The notes beneath the pieces are model-generated. The model was not told the origin of the DNA and ran no database searches. It was given only the letters and a program-made list of their open reading frames with translations. From a virus, in the IMG/VR virus record IMGVR_UViG_3300024262_000036, positions 1 through 56,964 of that record: a stretch of DNA of 56,964 nucleotides; one strand, written 5' to 3'. Below, one piece after another: positions 43,475 through 51,890 of the stretch; position 1 is the first letter of the stretch; each line of letters starts with the position of its first letter. A program made the translations under genes and the position numbers.

Positions 43475-44194
43475 ATGAAAAGTATATTATTAACAATTGC
43501 AGCAACCTTAATGTTATTAGGTTGTAATAAAAATGATGAAAATCATAATGGAGATAGAGGTGTATTAAGAATACATAATGGAGCGTACGCATTCTGTGGA
43601 GCATCAAGTGCGGTACCAACAGGTAAGAAAATTATAGTACAGGGAGTAGAATATGATGAAGGTTGCGCTATCTGTCCTGTGTTAGATGGGCCGTCAATAG
43701 CTAGTTTAGCGATGGAAGGTGTCAGTCCTAGTTGGGCTAAAGTAACGGGTACTAACGGTGAGTTTAATACAAAGAAAGATTTTGAATACCCAGGAAACGA
43801 TGGGAGTACTATATGGAATGAAAAATATGTGTGGTCCTACTTTTGGTATTTTGATTCATCAGATACTATACCACAATTTAATCCTAAGACTAAAGATTGG
43901 GAATGGTCAGCACCGGTAAATCGTTCATTCATCATCAATATGGATTCGGCACAAACAAGTGAAAGTAATATGTTTGCGATGCCAGGTGTTATTTTTGATA
44001 CTACATCAACAGGTATTGTATTAGCTAAAGTATATGGTCCACTTAATGAAGCGGCAGTTCCGTTACGTAAAGCGGTTCCAGTAAAGAACGGTGAAAAATC
44101 AGTTACGGCAGCTAAAGAAGGTTCACCGTATCCGGTAGGTACACCAATTCCTGAAGGTGGAGAATCATCAGAATGTTGCTCTAAAGAAAAATAA
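43475..44194 (+). CDS. Predicted lipoprotein
   Basis: 239 residues. Signal MKSILLTIAATLMLLGC with lipobox LLGC (Cys17), then N-K-N-D, so surface or outer-membrane localisation is likely. The mature part has Cys-rich segments (AYAFCGASS, GCAICPVLDG, ECCSKEK), WSYFWYFDSSD and a Pro-rich end. Function unknown; paired with the GH-B-motif lipoprotein downstream. Confidence 0.7.
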   Translation: MKSILLTIAATLMLLGCNKNDENHNGDRGVLRIHNGAYAFCGASSAVPTGKKIIVQGVEYDEGCAICPVLDGPSIASLAMEGVSPSWAKVTGTNGEFNTKKDFEYPGNDGSTIWNEKYVWSYFWYFDSSDTIPQFNPKTKDWEWSAPVNRSFIINMDSAQTSESNMFAMPGVIFDTTSTGIVLAKVYGPLNEAAVPLRKAVPVKNGEKSVTAAKEGSPYPVGTPIPEGGESSECCSKEK

Positions 44195-44214
44195 AATAAA
44201 AAATGATTAAATAA

Positions 44215-45615
44215 ATGAACAAAACATTATTAACATTAGTATGTGGATTACTCATTATGAGTTGTAATCCTAAAGAAAAGTTAACCTTCAATGAGATGGT
44301 TGAAAAAACAGAGTTTTCTGCTAAAGAAATTAACGAAGCTGCGTTATTCTATGAATCAAATGCGACTAAAGAACTTAATCAAGTAAGGTCAGTATTTGAA
44401 GGTGTAAAAAACACTACAATTGAAGTGGTATGTACATCCAAAGGTAAAGTGGTAACCAAAGTTATCAATGAACCTTTTATGGAAGATGAGGTGATTAAGT
44501 TACCTGTAAAGCTTACACTAGAGGACGCTGAACAATTATTATTAGATGCGGGATATGGTACAGGAGTTGAAGGGGTGGCTGATTGGTCTGAGGTAGTATT
44601 AAGAAGACCATTAGAACCAGGATTCAATGTTGCTCAATATATCTTCACAACAAGTAAGGGATTTGTAAGTGTAGAGGCTACGACAGGTAAAGTTACACCT
44701 GTTGGTTTAGAAGGGTGTCCGTGTCCATTTAAAGACCCGTGTATATGTCCTGAGGAATTAACTCAAACTACTTTTATACCTGAATTTGATGTTGATTATC
44801 AAAAATGTGGGTCTAACCCGGTAGTTAGTTCTGGAGGTGTAAGTTTCGGTACAGAAGGAAATCCTGCTGCGGGTAGAGTGTGTTCAAAAAATGGATATAA
44901 AAATATCAGTAAAATTGAAGTTGACATTGACTTATCAGGGTTACAACAAAATGACGGGTGGACTGGTGATTACTTAAATGCTGCGATGTACTTAGTTACT
45001 AGTGATGTACAACCTATTGGTGATAAATACTGTGATGCAGAATATGAAAAATGTGATTTTTGTAATGAGATTGATTTATTAGAAACTAATGGTAATAAAA
45101 TGTTTCAACATACGTTACATTTAGACACAGTTAAAAAAGGTAAACAAAGATGGGAAGTCTCATATACCGAAGCTGCGAATACTGACTGTTGGAATTGGGA
45201 TGAAATGACATCATCAACACTTGGTGGAGTTCATAGTTTAGTTGGTAAGATTGACCCAACTAAACCATTTCATATGGTAACAGTTTTTAATGATGACTAT
45301 ACTAATATGGTAATTACACTTTCTCAAGGAGATAGTAGTGTTAAAGTATTTGATATGACTGACTCATCTGTTGGTGATGGCTCTTCTTTAGATATGTCTA
45401 TGTTGAAAGATGGGATGGAAGTCGGATGGTGGTTTACACCTTCTTATCATGGTGATTGGTCACCTGGTGATGACGAACCTACTAAGTGGTACAAAGATAA
45501 TGGAGGTGAATGTTCACACGGTACTCTATGTAATTACACTAAAGATTCAGTTGAATATAAAGGTGGAGGATGGAGTTTCTCTAATTTAGTTGTTACTGCG
45601 GAATCTCAATTATAA
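44215..45615 (+). CDS. Lipoprotein with glycosidase clan GH-B-like ExDxxE motif
   Basis: 466 residues. Signal MNKTLLTLVCGLLIMSC (lipobox IMSC) followed by NPKEK. After an N-terminal ~190-residue region, a cysteine-rich beta-sandwich-like part contains LNAAMYLVTSD, then CNEIDLLETNG, where E285, D287 and E290 form an E-x-D-x-x-E like the catalytic motif of clan GH-B (GH7, some GH16), and QHTLHLDT and PFHMVTVFND nearby. Such enzymes cut beta-glucans. This could be a surface glycanase or a catalytically dead binding protein; the similarity is by eye only. Confidence 0.6.
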   Translation: MNKTLLTLVCGLLIMSCNPKEKLTFNEMVEKTEFSAKEINEAALFYESNATKELNQVRSVFEGVKNTTIEVVCTSKGKVVTKVINEPFMEDEVIKLPVKLTLEDAEQLLLDAGYGTGVEGVADWSEVVLRRPLEPGFNVAQYIFTTSKGFVSVEATTGKVTPVGLEGCPCPFKDPCICPEELTQTTFIPEFDVDYQKCGSNPVVSSGGVSFGTEGNPAAGRVCSKNGYKNISKIEVDIDLSGLQQNDGWTGDYLNAAMYLVTSDVQPIGDKYCDAEYEKCDFCNEIDLLETNGNKMFQHTLHLDTVKKGKQRWEVSYTEAANTDCWNWDEMTSSTLGGVHSLVGKIDPTKPFHMVTVFNDDYTNMVITLSQGDSSVKVFDMTDSSVGDGSSLDMSMLKDGMEVGWWFTPSYHGDWSPGDDEPTKWYKDNGGECSHGTLCNYTKDSVEYKGGGWSFSNLVVTAESQL

Positions 45616-45627
45616 GTTCAATTGATT

Positions 45628-46188
45628 ATGAATTCTAAAACCCTCACAGAAATGTGGGGGTTTTTGTTGTTTATTACAAATGTATTTACTATCATTATGA
45701 TTATGGTGTACTGGTTTAAAAGAAAATATAGACAAATCAAAAGAGTGATAGATTTCCTACCAATGATTTGGAAAGGATATGATTTTGATTATAGTTATGC
45801 GATTGATTTATTTAAATATCAATTAATACGCACTGAGAAACATATGTGTTCCCCTACTTCAATAACGGTAAACGCTAATGAAAGAGCTAAAAGAATTAAA
45901 ACTGCTATTGAACTTCTTGATAAAGTTTACGATGAAGAATACGGGTCAGAGTATCAAGAACAAATGAAATCAATATACGGTGATAATGTATTGAAATGGT
46001 GGTTTGAAGATACTGGAAAAGGAGATAAGTCTTCATATCTTAAATATGAATACGAAAAGTGGGAGAACAAAGATGAAGTTAAAGAGACCTTTGATAAACT
46101 ATTTAAACAATCACAAGATAAACAGAAACGTGCTGAGAAATTAGTATGGGAATTTATATCTCATAACATCCGAGGATGGTGGGATTAA
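45628..46188 (+). CDS. Membrane-anchored hypothetical protein
   Basis: 186 residues from the ATG at 45628. A single hydrophobic segment lies at residues ~10-28 (FLLFITNVFTIIMIMVYW) followed by KRKYRQ, suggesting N-out/C-in anchoring, then a charged helical cytoplasmic domain. The first codons are part of the preceding gene's terminator hairpin. No family recognised. Confidence 0.65.
   Translation: MNSKTLTEMWGFLLFITNVFTIIMIMVYWFKRKYRQIKRVIDFLPMIWKGYDFDYSYAIDLFKYQLIRTEKHMCSPTSITVNANERAKRIKTAIELLDKVYDEEYGSEYQEQMKSIYGDNVLKWWFEDTGKGDKSSYLKYEYEKWENKDEVKETFDKLFKQSQDKQKRAEKLVWEFISHNIRGWWD
45641..45666 (+). terminator. Terminator embedded in the start of the next gene
   Basis: CCCTCACA pairs with TGTGGGGG around a GAAA tetraloop, followed by five T. 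It sits at codons 5-13 of the gene starting at 45628, so the lipoprotein transcript may end inside that gene. Confidence 0.75.
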
Positions 46189-46229
46189 TGGATTAGACAC
46201 AATAAAAAATAATAACTTAAACAAAACAA

Positions 46230-46658
46230 ATGAAAGTAAAATTTACAACAAGTAAAGGTGACATGGTTGCCGAACTATTTAATGACGCAACACCAAAGAC
46301 AGTTGCTAACTTTACAAAACTAATTAGTGAAGGATTTTATAATGATATGAAATTCCACAGAGTAATACCAAACTTCATGGTACAGGGAGGATGTCCACAA
46401 GGTAACGGTACTGGTGGTTCAGGAACTAAAATAATGTGTGAACATAGAGGTGCGGACAAACAACGACATGATAGAGGAACATTATCGATGGCACATGCGG
46501 GACCAAACACAGGTAGTTCACAATTCTTCATTTGTCATAACCGACAAGGTACACAGCATTTAGACGGACAACATACCGCGTTTGGTACTGTAGTTGAAGG
46601 GTTAGATATCTTAGATACTATTGGTCAAGGAGATACTTTTAGTATTTCACTTATCTAA
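46230..46658 (+). CDS. Cyclophilin-type peptidyl-prolyl isomerase
   Basis: 142 residues, a minimal bacterial-type cyclophilin without signal peptide, so cytoplasmic. Clear motifs: FHRVIPNFMVQGGCPQGNGTGGSG (catalytic Arg of FHRVI; more than one block), SMAHAGPNTGSSQFFI and HLDGQHTAFGTVVEGLDIL. The usual Trp of HLDGKHVVFG... region differs. It catalyses cis/trans isomerisation of X-Pro bonds. Phage-encoded cyclophilins are rare. The three collagen-like fibres hold hundreds of prolines, and cis/trans isomerisation limits collagen folding, so they are natural clients (inference). Confidence 0.9.
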   Translation: MKVKFTTSKGDMVAELFNDATPKTVANFTKLISEGFYNDMKFHRVIPNFMVQGGCPQGNGTGGSGTKIMCEHRGADKQRHDRGTLSMAHAGPNTGSSQFFICHNRQGTQHLDGQHTAFGTVVEGLDILDTIGQGDTFSISLI

Positions 46659-46675
46659 ATAATGTATACGTAACT

Positions 46676-46720
46676 GATTATGAATTTTAAGACCCTCATC
46701 AGAAATGGTGGGGTTTTTTT
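46676..46720 (+). terminator. Terminator; left member of a direct repeat
   Basis: GATTATGAATT followed by CCCTCATCAGAAATGGTGGGG-type hairpin (46693-46713) and a T tract. The 21-base hairpin sequence is identical to 50417-50437, and the whole stretch resembles 45624-45666, including the ATG-containing lead-in. Confidence 0.75.
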
Positions 46721-46810
46721 ATATAATTAAATGATAACAATTAGTTAACATACAAACTAATATGAGATAGTATGTATTGTAAGAAATAAATTTTACAATT
46801 ATACAATTAT

Positions 46811-47956
46811 ATGAAACAATTATTATTTACCCTCATTACCGTAGTAACTTTTTTTACGGCATGTACTCCAGAAATTATTGAAATAGAAAATACAACTTAC
46901 ATCGTATCGGATGTGAATATTGATGGTATTCTATATAAAAAATTAGAAGGTAACATCAACATTGATTTGGTTTTATCAAGTTCTGATAAGTGGTTATTAT
47001 CAGGCGGTGTTTTCGTTGAAGATGGATTTACACTTTCTATCTTAGATGGACAAACAATTTACGCAGATACTAATGTTACAACTTTCCTATCAGTTCAGCA
47101 AGGAGGTAAAGTAAACATTCAAGGTTCGCAAAACAATCCAATCATATTCACACCTCTTTCAAACAATCCAACATATGGAACTTGGGGTGGAATTATCATC
47201 AATGGGTTTGCTAAATTAAACACAGGTCTTACTGCTGAAGGAGAAGGTGGTACTGGTATTTATGGTGGTGATGATGATTCGGATAACTCAGGTACTTTAA
47301 GATATGTTAGAGTTGAGTATGCTGGAAAAATCTTAGGTACTGATAATGAATTAAATGGATTCTCATTTAATGGTGTTGGTAGTGGAACTGATGTAGAATA
47401 TATCCAATCCTATAAAGGAGCAGATGATGGTATTGAATTCTTCGGTGGAACTGTAAATGTAAGATATGCGGTTTCTACTCACAGTCAAGATGATTCATTT
47501 GATTGGACTCATGGTTGGAGAGGTAAAGGACAATATTGGTATGTTCAGCAAGGACCAGATGGTGGTGATAGAGGTATTGAAGCCGATAACAATGGTGATG
47601 ATAATACTTTATCTCCTTACTCAAATCCAACTCTTTCAAACATTACTTTAATTGGGGTTGATGATGGAGATGGTTCTAATACTGGTATGAGATTGAGAGA
47701 AGGTACTAAAGGTAAAATTTATTATGCATCGATTAGTGGATTCCCTAAGTATGGAGTTAGAGTTTCAGACCAAATCACTTTAAATAATGTTAGTAGTGGT
47801 GAACTATTTGTGGCAAATTCAGAAGTTACTAACAATGGAACTAATTTCAAAGATTGTGATTTCTCACAAACAACATCAACTTTAGATGATTCTTGGTTCA
47901 TAAACGATATAACAATTGGTTCAGGTACCGAATGGATGATTGGTTGGACTAAATAA
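46811..47956 (+). CDS. Outer-membrane lipoprotein partner of the TonB receptor
   Basis: 381 residues. Signal MKQLLFTLITVVTFFTAC (lipobox FTAC), then a right-handed beta-helix-like protein: GTWGGIIINGFAKLN, TGIYGGDDDSDNSGTLRYVRVEYAG, GFSFNGVGSGTDVEYIQ and DDGIEFFGGTVNVRYAV are typical of a Bacteroidota lipoprotein family encoded beside TonB receptors. It should sit at the cell surface and help capture a ligand. One base separates it from the receptor. Such genes belong to bacterial chromosomes, so acquisition from a host is likely. Confidence 0.85.
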   Translation: MKQLLFTLITVVTFFTACTPEIIEIENTTYIVSDVNIDGILYKKLEGNINIDLVLSSSDKWLLSGGVFVEDGFTLSILDGQTIYADTNVTTFLSVQQGGKVNIQGSQNNPIIFTPLSNNPTYGTWGGIIINGFAKLNTGLTAEGEGGTGIYGGDDDSDNSGTLRYVRVEYAGKILGTDNELNGFSFNGVGSGTDVEYIQSYKGADDGIEFFGGTVNVRYAVSTHSQDDSFDWTHGWRGKGQYWYVQQGPDGGDRGIEADNNGDDNTLSPYSNPTLSNITLIGVDDGDGSNTGMRLREGTKGKIYYASISGFPKYGVRVSDQITLNNVSSGELFVANSEVTNNGTNFKDCDFSQTTSTLDDSWFINDITIGSGTEWMIGWTK

Positions 47957-47957
47957 T

Positions 47958-50384
47958 ATGAAAAAACTTTTAATGGGATTACTGATATTATTATCAGCCC
48001 CAACCTTCGCTCAAACGATAAGTGGAAAGGTATTGGATGAGGAAAATCAACCAATACCTTTTTCTAATATTATAATAAAAGGAACTGTAACCGGAACTAT
48101 ATCTGATTTTGATGGATTATATTCTTTAGATTTACCATCGGAAAATGTTGTAGTTATTTTTTCTTTTATAGGATATGAAACTAAAGAAATAACAACAAGT
48201 GGTGGATTATTAGATGTTACGTTAATAAAATTATCTTCTCAAATAGATGAAGTAATTATTAGAGCAAGAAGAAACACCAGAAGTGAAACTGTTATGGTTT
48301 TAGAGAAGAAGAACGTTGTTGGTGTGGAAACATCTATTGGTGGTGAAGAACTCTCTAAGAAGGGGATATCTAATATAGAAGATGGATTGAAGAAAGTATC
48401 AGGCATTACATTTGATAACAATAGAATCAATGTAAGAGGGTTAGATGATAGATACAATCAAATCACCTTAAATGGTATGCCACTACCTTCTAACAATTCA
48501 GATAAGAAGAATATAGATTTAAATATTCTACCAACTGCACTAAGTGATAATATTAAAGTTAAAAAATCATATTCATCAGAACAATGGAGTAATATTGGTG
48601 GAGCTCAAATTGATATATCATCTGTTAATATCAGAAATGTATTTGATGTAGGATATAGGGTATCACTTAACTCACAAACACCAACACCCAATTCTAATCT
48701 TTCTTTACAATGGGGTAAGGATGGTGATTTCGGAATCTATTATGGATTTAATTTATTACATGATAATCAGAATAGAGATGGTATAATCCGATTAGTAAAT
48801 AAACAAGGTAGTAATTTATTGGATTACAACTTTAATGAAAAGAGGACTCAACTCATTCCATCATCTATTTTAGTATTGAACTATATGAAGAATAAGTTTG
48901 ATATTAAAAACTCTACAATCTTTATTACCCAAATCGGCAAATCAGATAGAGAAACATTTGGAAGGCATTTTGATTATTCTAATGATTTAAAAACAATTAG
49001 AATTACACCAACACAACACACATTATTTACCAACCAACTAAAAATTGGATACGATATCTTTGATTTAAAGACATCATACAGTAGAGTACAAAGTGGTGAA
49101 AAGGATAGAGAGCAATATGTTTTCTTATATGATGGTACATATCAATTCAATAACATTGATAGGTTAGATAATCATCTTTTTAGCAATACAAATATTGAGA
49201 ATAGATTTAATACTACATTGGAAGTAAATTTAGATGGGGATAAACTAAATCATTTGTTTGGTGCGTTTAATCAAATAGCTTTAAATTCATTTGATTATAC
49301 ACAACAATATTATGATTTAAATAATATTAATGCATTATATGAAATTGACCCAAATAACTATTCAGAATATATTAATAATCCAAACACAATAAACTTGTTG
49401 GTAAATAATCCGGCTTCTAAAGTAGATGGATATACAATGATTAATGGTGGATTCTATAAAGGAGATTTTACATCAGATAAATTAGATTTAAGTGGAGGTA
49501 TTAGAATTGAGAATCCAATACAAATTGTAACCTACAAAGACCAATTCTCTCCAACTTTTACTCGCCAAAGTGTACTTAATGATATTGAGATTCTCCCTTA
49601 TCTAAACTCTAAGATTAAACTTAGTGAAAAGATTCAATTAAAAACATCTACATCAATAACAACTATCAGACCGAGGTTTAGAGAACTAACTCCTTTTATT
49701 TATACTGAGGTGTTTGCTGGTTCTAAGATTCAAGGAAACCCAAATCTTATTAACTCCAAAGTTTACAATGGTGATTTAACTTTTGAATTCTTTCCAACTC
49801 GTAGTGAGGTAATAGCTTTAACTCTATTTGGTAAACGAATTGTAAACCCCATAGAAAGAGTTAATGTTGCTACTGCTAGTGGTAGATTGGAAACATATCA
49901 AAATTCCATAGGGTCTAATGTATATGGGTTAGAATTTGAGATGAAAAAGAAATGGGGTGATTGGAATGTTGATTATAATTTATCTCTACTTCATTCAGAT
50001 ATTGAAATTGCCGAAAGTAATGGTTCATCGGTTGTGGTAACTAATTTGAATAGACCTTTACAAGGTTCTACTCCTATCTTATCTAACTTGGATATATTCC
50101 ATAATATATCAGAACAATCTAATTTAGGTTTCACTTACAATTATGTTGGTAAGAAATTATCTTCAGTTGGAATATTTGGATTAGGTGATATCTACCAATC
50201 CCCTCAGCATTTTTTAAATTTGATTTGGAATTTGGAAAGGGATAAATTTAATTTATCTATGAGATTGAATAATGTATTGAATACTCCATTTAAATTAGAA
50301 CAACAAACTGATATTGGTAATGTGATAACCAATACATTTACAAATGGGATAGATGCATCTATTAGAATTACATATAAGTTCTAA
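47958..50384 (+). CDS. TonB-dependent outer-membrane receptor (SusC/CirA type)
   Basis: 808 residues from ATG 47958 (an upstream in-frame ATG would overlap the lipoprotein gene). Signal peptide MKKLLMGLLILLSAPTFAQ; carboxypeptidase-regulatory-like domain at ~20-100 (SGKVLDEENQPIPFSNIIIKG, DFDGLYSLDL, FIGYETKEI); plug at ~120-235 (ISNIEDGLKKVSGITF, NVRGLDDRYNQITLNGMPL); then a ~570-residue beta-barrel ending in ITYKF with a terminal Phe as expected of outer-membrane proteins. Complete and apparently intact. It imports a nutrient using TonB energy, or could mask or replace a phage receptor. Finding a full-length TonB receptor in a phage is exceptional. Confidence 0.92.
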   Translation: MKKLLMGLLILLSAPTFAQTISGKVLDEENQPIPFSNIIIKGTVTGTISDFDGLYSLDLPSENVVVIFSFIGYETKEITTSGGLLDVTLIKLSSQIDEVIIRARRNTRSETVMVLEKKNVVGVETSIGGEELSKKGISNIEDGLKKVSGITFDNNRINVRGLDDRYNQITLNGMPLPSNNSDKKNIDLNILPTALSDNIKVKKSYSSEQWSNIGGAQIDISSVNIRNVFDVGYRVSLNSQTPTPNSNLSLQWGKDGDFGIYYGFNLLHDNQNRDGIIRLVNKQGSNLLDYNFNEKRTQLIPSSILVLNYMKNKFDIKNSTIFITQIGKSDRETFGRHFDYSNDLKTIRITPTQHTLFTNQLKIGYDIFDLKTSYSRVQSGEKDREQYVFLYDGTYQFNNIDRLDNHLFSNTNIENRFNTTLEVNLDGDKLNHLFGAFNQIALNSFDYTQQYYDLNNINALYEIDPNNYSEYINNPNTINLLVNNPASKVDGYTMINGGFYKGDFTSDKLDLSGGIRIENPIQIVTYKDQFSPTFTRQSVLNDIEILPYLNSKIKLSEKIQLKTSTSITTIRPRFRELTPFIYTEVFAGSKIQGNPNLINSKVYNGDLTFEFFPTRSEVIALTLFGKRIVNPIERVNVATASGRLETYQNSIGSNVYGLEFEMKKKWGDWNVDYNLSLLHSDIEIAESNGSSVVVTNLNRPLQGSTPILSNLDIFHNISEQSNLGFTYNYVGKKLSSVGIFGLGDIYQSPQHFLNLIWNLERDKFNLSMRLNNVLNTPFKLEQQTDIGNVITNTFTNGIDASIRITYKF

Positions 50385-50414
50385 AACCTCACTTTTTTAT
50401 ACATAAATATATAA

Positions 50415-50444
50415 ACCCCTCATCAGAAATGGTGGGGGTTTTCT
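50415..50444 (+). terminator. Terminator; right member of a direct repeat
   Basis: Contains the same 21 bases (50417-50437) as 46693-46713, followed by a T-rich stretch. Terminates the receptor gene, and with its partner brackets the lipoprotein/receptor pair. Confidence 0.75.
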
Positions 50445-50452
50445 TTTGTTGG

Positions 50453-50461
50453 TATATTTAT
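50453..50461 (+). promoter_or_regulatory. Putative late promoter box (TATATTTAT)
   Basis: Exact TATATTTAT 4 bases before the ATG at 50466, directly behind the receptor terminator. Confidence 0.45.
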
Positions 50462-50465
50462 TGGT

Positions 50466-50888
50466 ATGAAGTCATATTTTATAAAGATAAAAGAAACACT
50501 TTTATATTACGATATACAACCACTGTTATTTTTTTGGATAGCGAGTGATTTATTAAATAATATGGTGTTATGGACAACACCCACCTATTGGGAAGATGCC
50601 GGACAACCTAACACTTATTGGTTGTATATGTCTTATTTTGTTTTAAGTTTATCGATGTTAGTGACTTTGAATAGTATCAAATGGTTATCAAGAGCGGTTA
50701 CAGGTTACCTTTTACTTACGTTATTCTCAACGATAAGATACGTTGTAAATATTTTTAGTGATTCAGGTGAACCTTTTGGGGTTATGGATGTTAAGAATTT
50801 AATAATTACTATGTGGTATGCGTTTATGTGGTCATGGATATTGTTTAAATTAAAAAGAGAAATCTTATATAAATCATTAAAGAAATGA
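50466..50888 (+). CDS. Four-pass membrane protein
   Basis: 140 residues with hydrophobic segments at about 17-35, 55-70, 75-92 and 112-130 and a basic C-terminus (KLKREILYKSLKK). Possible holin or channel. It overlaps the next gene by 4 bases (ATGA). Confidence 0.65.
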   Translation: MKSYFIKIKETLLYYDIQPLLFFWIASDLLNNMVLWTTPTYWEDAGQPNTYWLYMSYFVLSLSMLVTLNSIKWLSRAVTGYLLLTLFSTIRYVVNIFSDSGEPFGVMDVKNLIITMWYAFMWSWILFKLKREILYKSLKK

Positions 50889-51172
50889 GTGAACAATTAA
50901 CGACTATTATTATTACTACATTAACAGTTGCTGGAGGAGCAGGAGCATGGAAATTCTATGAGTTTTTAATTCGTAATAAGAGAGAAAAACATAAAGAAGA
51001 ATTGTCTGAACAGAATATGTACCGTGACGATTTACGTACAAGAGTTGAAAAACTTGAAAACGATAAAGATGAGTGCACAACTTCATTAAGAGATTTGAGT
51101 TCTGAATTAGCGTCAATTAGAGTTAAATTAGATTTTTTAGAAAGAGAAAATGATAGATTAAAGTATCGTTAA
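50885..51172 (+). CDS. Membrane-anchored coiled-coil protein (spanin- or holin-accessory-like)
   Basis: 95 residues: a weak N-terminal membrane segment (TTIIITTLTVAGGAGAWKFY) and a long charged heptad-like helix (RVEKLENDKDECTTSLRDL, LDFLERENDRLKYR). This layout is seen in i-spanins and some phage holin accessory proteins. Coupled to the preceding membrane protein, so a lysis pair is conceivable; unproven. Confidence 0.55.
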   Translation: MSEQLTTIIITTLTVAGGAGAWKFYEFLIRNKREKHKEELSEQNMYRDDLRTRVEKLENDKDECTTSLRDLSSELASIRVKLDFLERENDRLKYR

Positions 51173-51197
51173 TAGTTAACAATTAAAGGATAATGTG

Positions 51198-51205
51198 TAT
51201 CTTTG
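51198..51205 (+). promoter_or_regulatory. Likely promoter -7 box (TATCTTTG)
   Basis: TATCTTTG matches TAnnTTTG and lies 7 bases before the ATG at 51213. The -33 region is weak (GTTAAC around 51175). Confidence 0.45.
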
Positions 51206-51212
51206 TTTTATT

Positions 51213-51494
51213 ATGGAAGAACTAATATTAAAATTGTCTGATATTGAAGAAATTAACTTCACAACAATCGTCAATGAAGTGATTGAGTCCGATTGTAGAG
51301 AAGAGGCGAGTAAGATTGTTAGTCACTATATTAATGGTGACTTTTTAATGCGCTTTAGTTTATTAGTATTATATAGTATGTATTTAACTAAGGATATTGA
51401 CAAATTTATTTTGAAGTTAGATAATTTAAAGATAAAACTAATTAAAGAAAATTTAATACCTGAGATTGGATGCTTCGGTACAACAATTGATTAA
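51213..51494 (+). CDS. Small hypothetical protein
   Basis: 93 residues from ATG 51213 (MEELILKLSDIEEINFTT). A GTG at 51195 lies inside the promoter and is unlikely. Helical; no motif recognised. 5 bases before the DHFR gene. Confidence 0.6.
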   Translation: MEELILKLSDIEEINFTTIVNEVIESDCREEASKIVSHYINGDFLMRFSLLVLYSMYLTKDIDKFILKLDNLKIKLIKENLIPEIGCFGTTID

Positions 51495-51499
51495 ACTAA

Positions 51500-51877
51500 A
51501 TGAAGGCAATAATAGCGGTTAATAATCTTGGTTTTATTGGGTTAGGTGATAAGTTACTTTGGCACAATAAAAAAGATTTAATTCATTTTAAACGTATGAC
51601 ACATGGTGATACGTTATTAGTAGGTTACAGAACCTCAAAGGCCTTACCGACACTACCAGGTAGAGATTTAGTTATTGTTGATAGACGAGATAGTTCAATA
51701 TTACACTATTATGACTCTGATTGGTGTATAGGAGGTAAAAGAACATATGAGAGATTTTGTGAATCATTTACGGAGTTACATATATCTCATATCGATAATA
51801 ATGAAATTGGGGATGTAACGTTTCCTAATCTAAGTAGGTTGAATCCTCAATGTAAGATTTATAACTACAACTTTTAA
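51500..51877 (+). CDS. Dihydrofolate reductase (short form)
   Basis: 125 residues versus ~160 in bacterial DHFR. KAIIAVNNLGFIGLGDKLLWHNKKDLIHFKRMT holds the substrate-pocket Trp and acidic residue, GDTLLVGYRTSKALPTLPGRDLVIV the cofactor loop, and WCIGGKRTYERF the glycine-rich NADPH motif. LHISHIDNNEIGDVTFPNL is the terminal beta region. Short phage forms like this are usually active. It regenerates tetrahydrofolate used by the thymidylate synthase at 37901. Confidence 0.85.
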   Translation: MKAIIAVNNLGFIGLGDKLLWHNKKDLIHFKRMTHGDTLLVGYRTSKALPTLPGRDLVIVDRRDSSILHYYDSDWCIGGKRTYERFCESFTELHISHIDNNEIGDVTFPNLSRLNPQCKIYNYNF

Positions 51878-51890
51878 ACAATAAAAAAAT

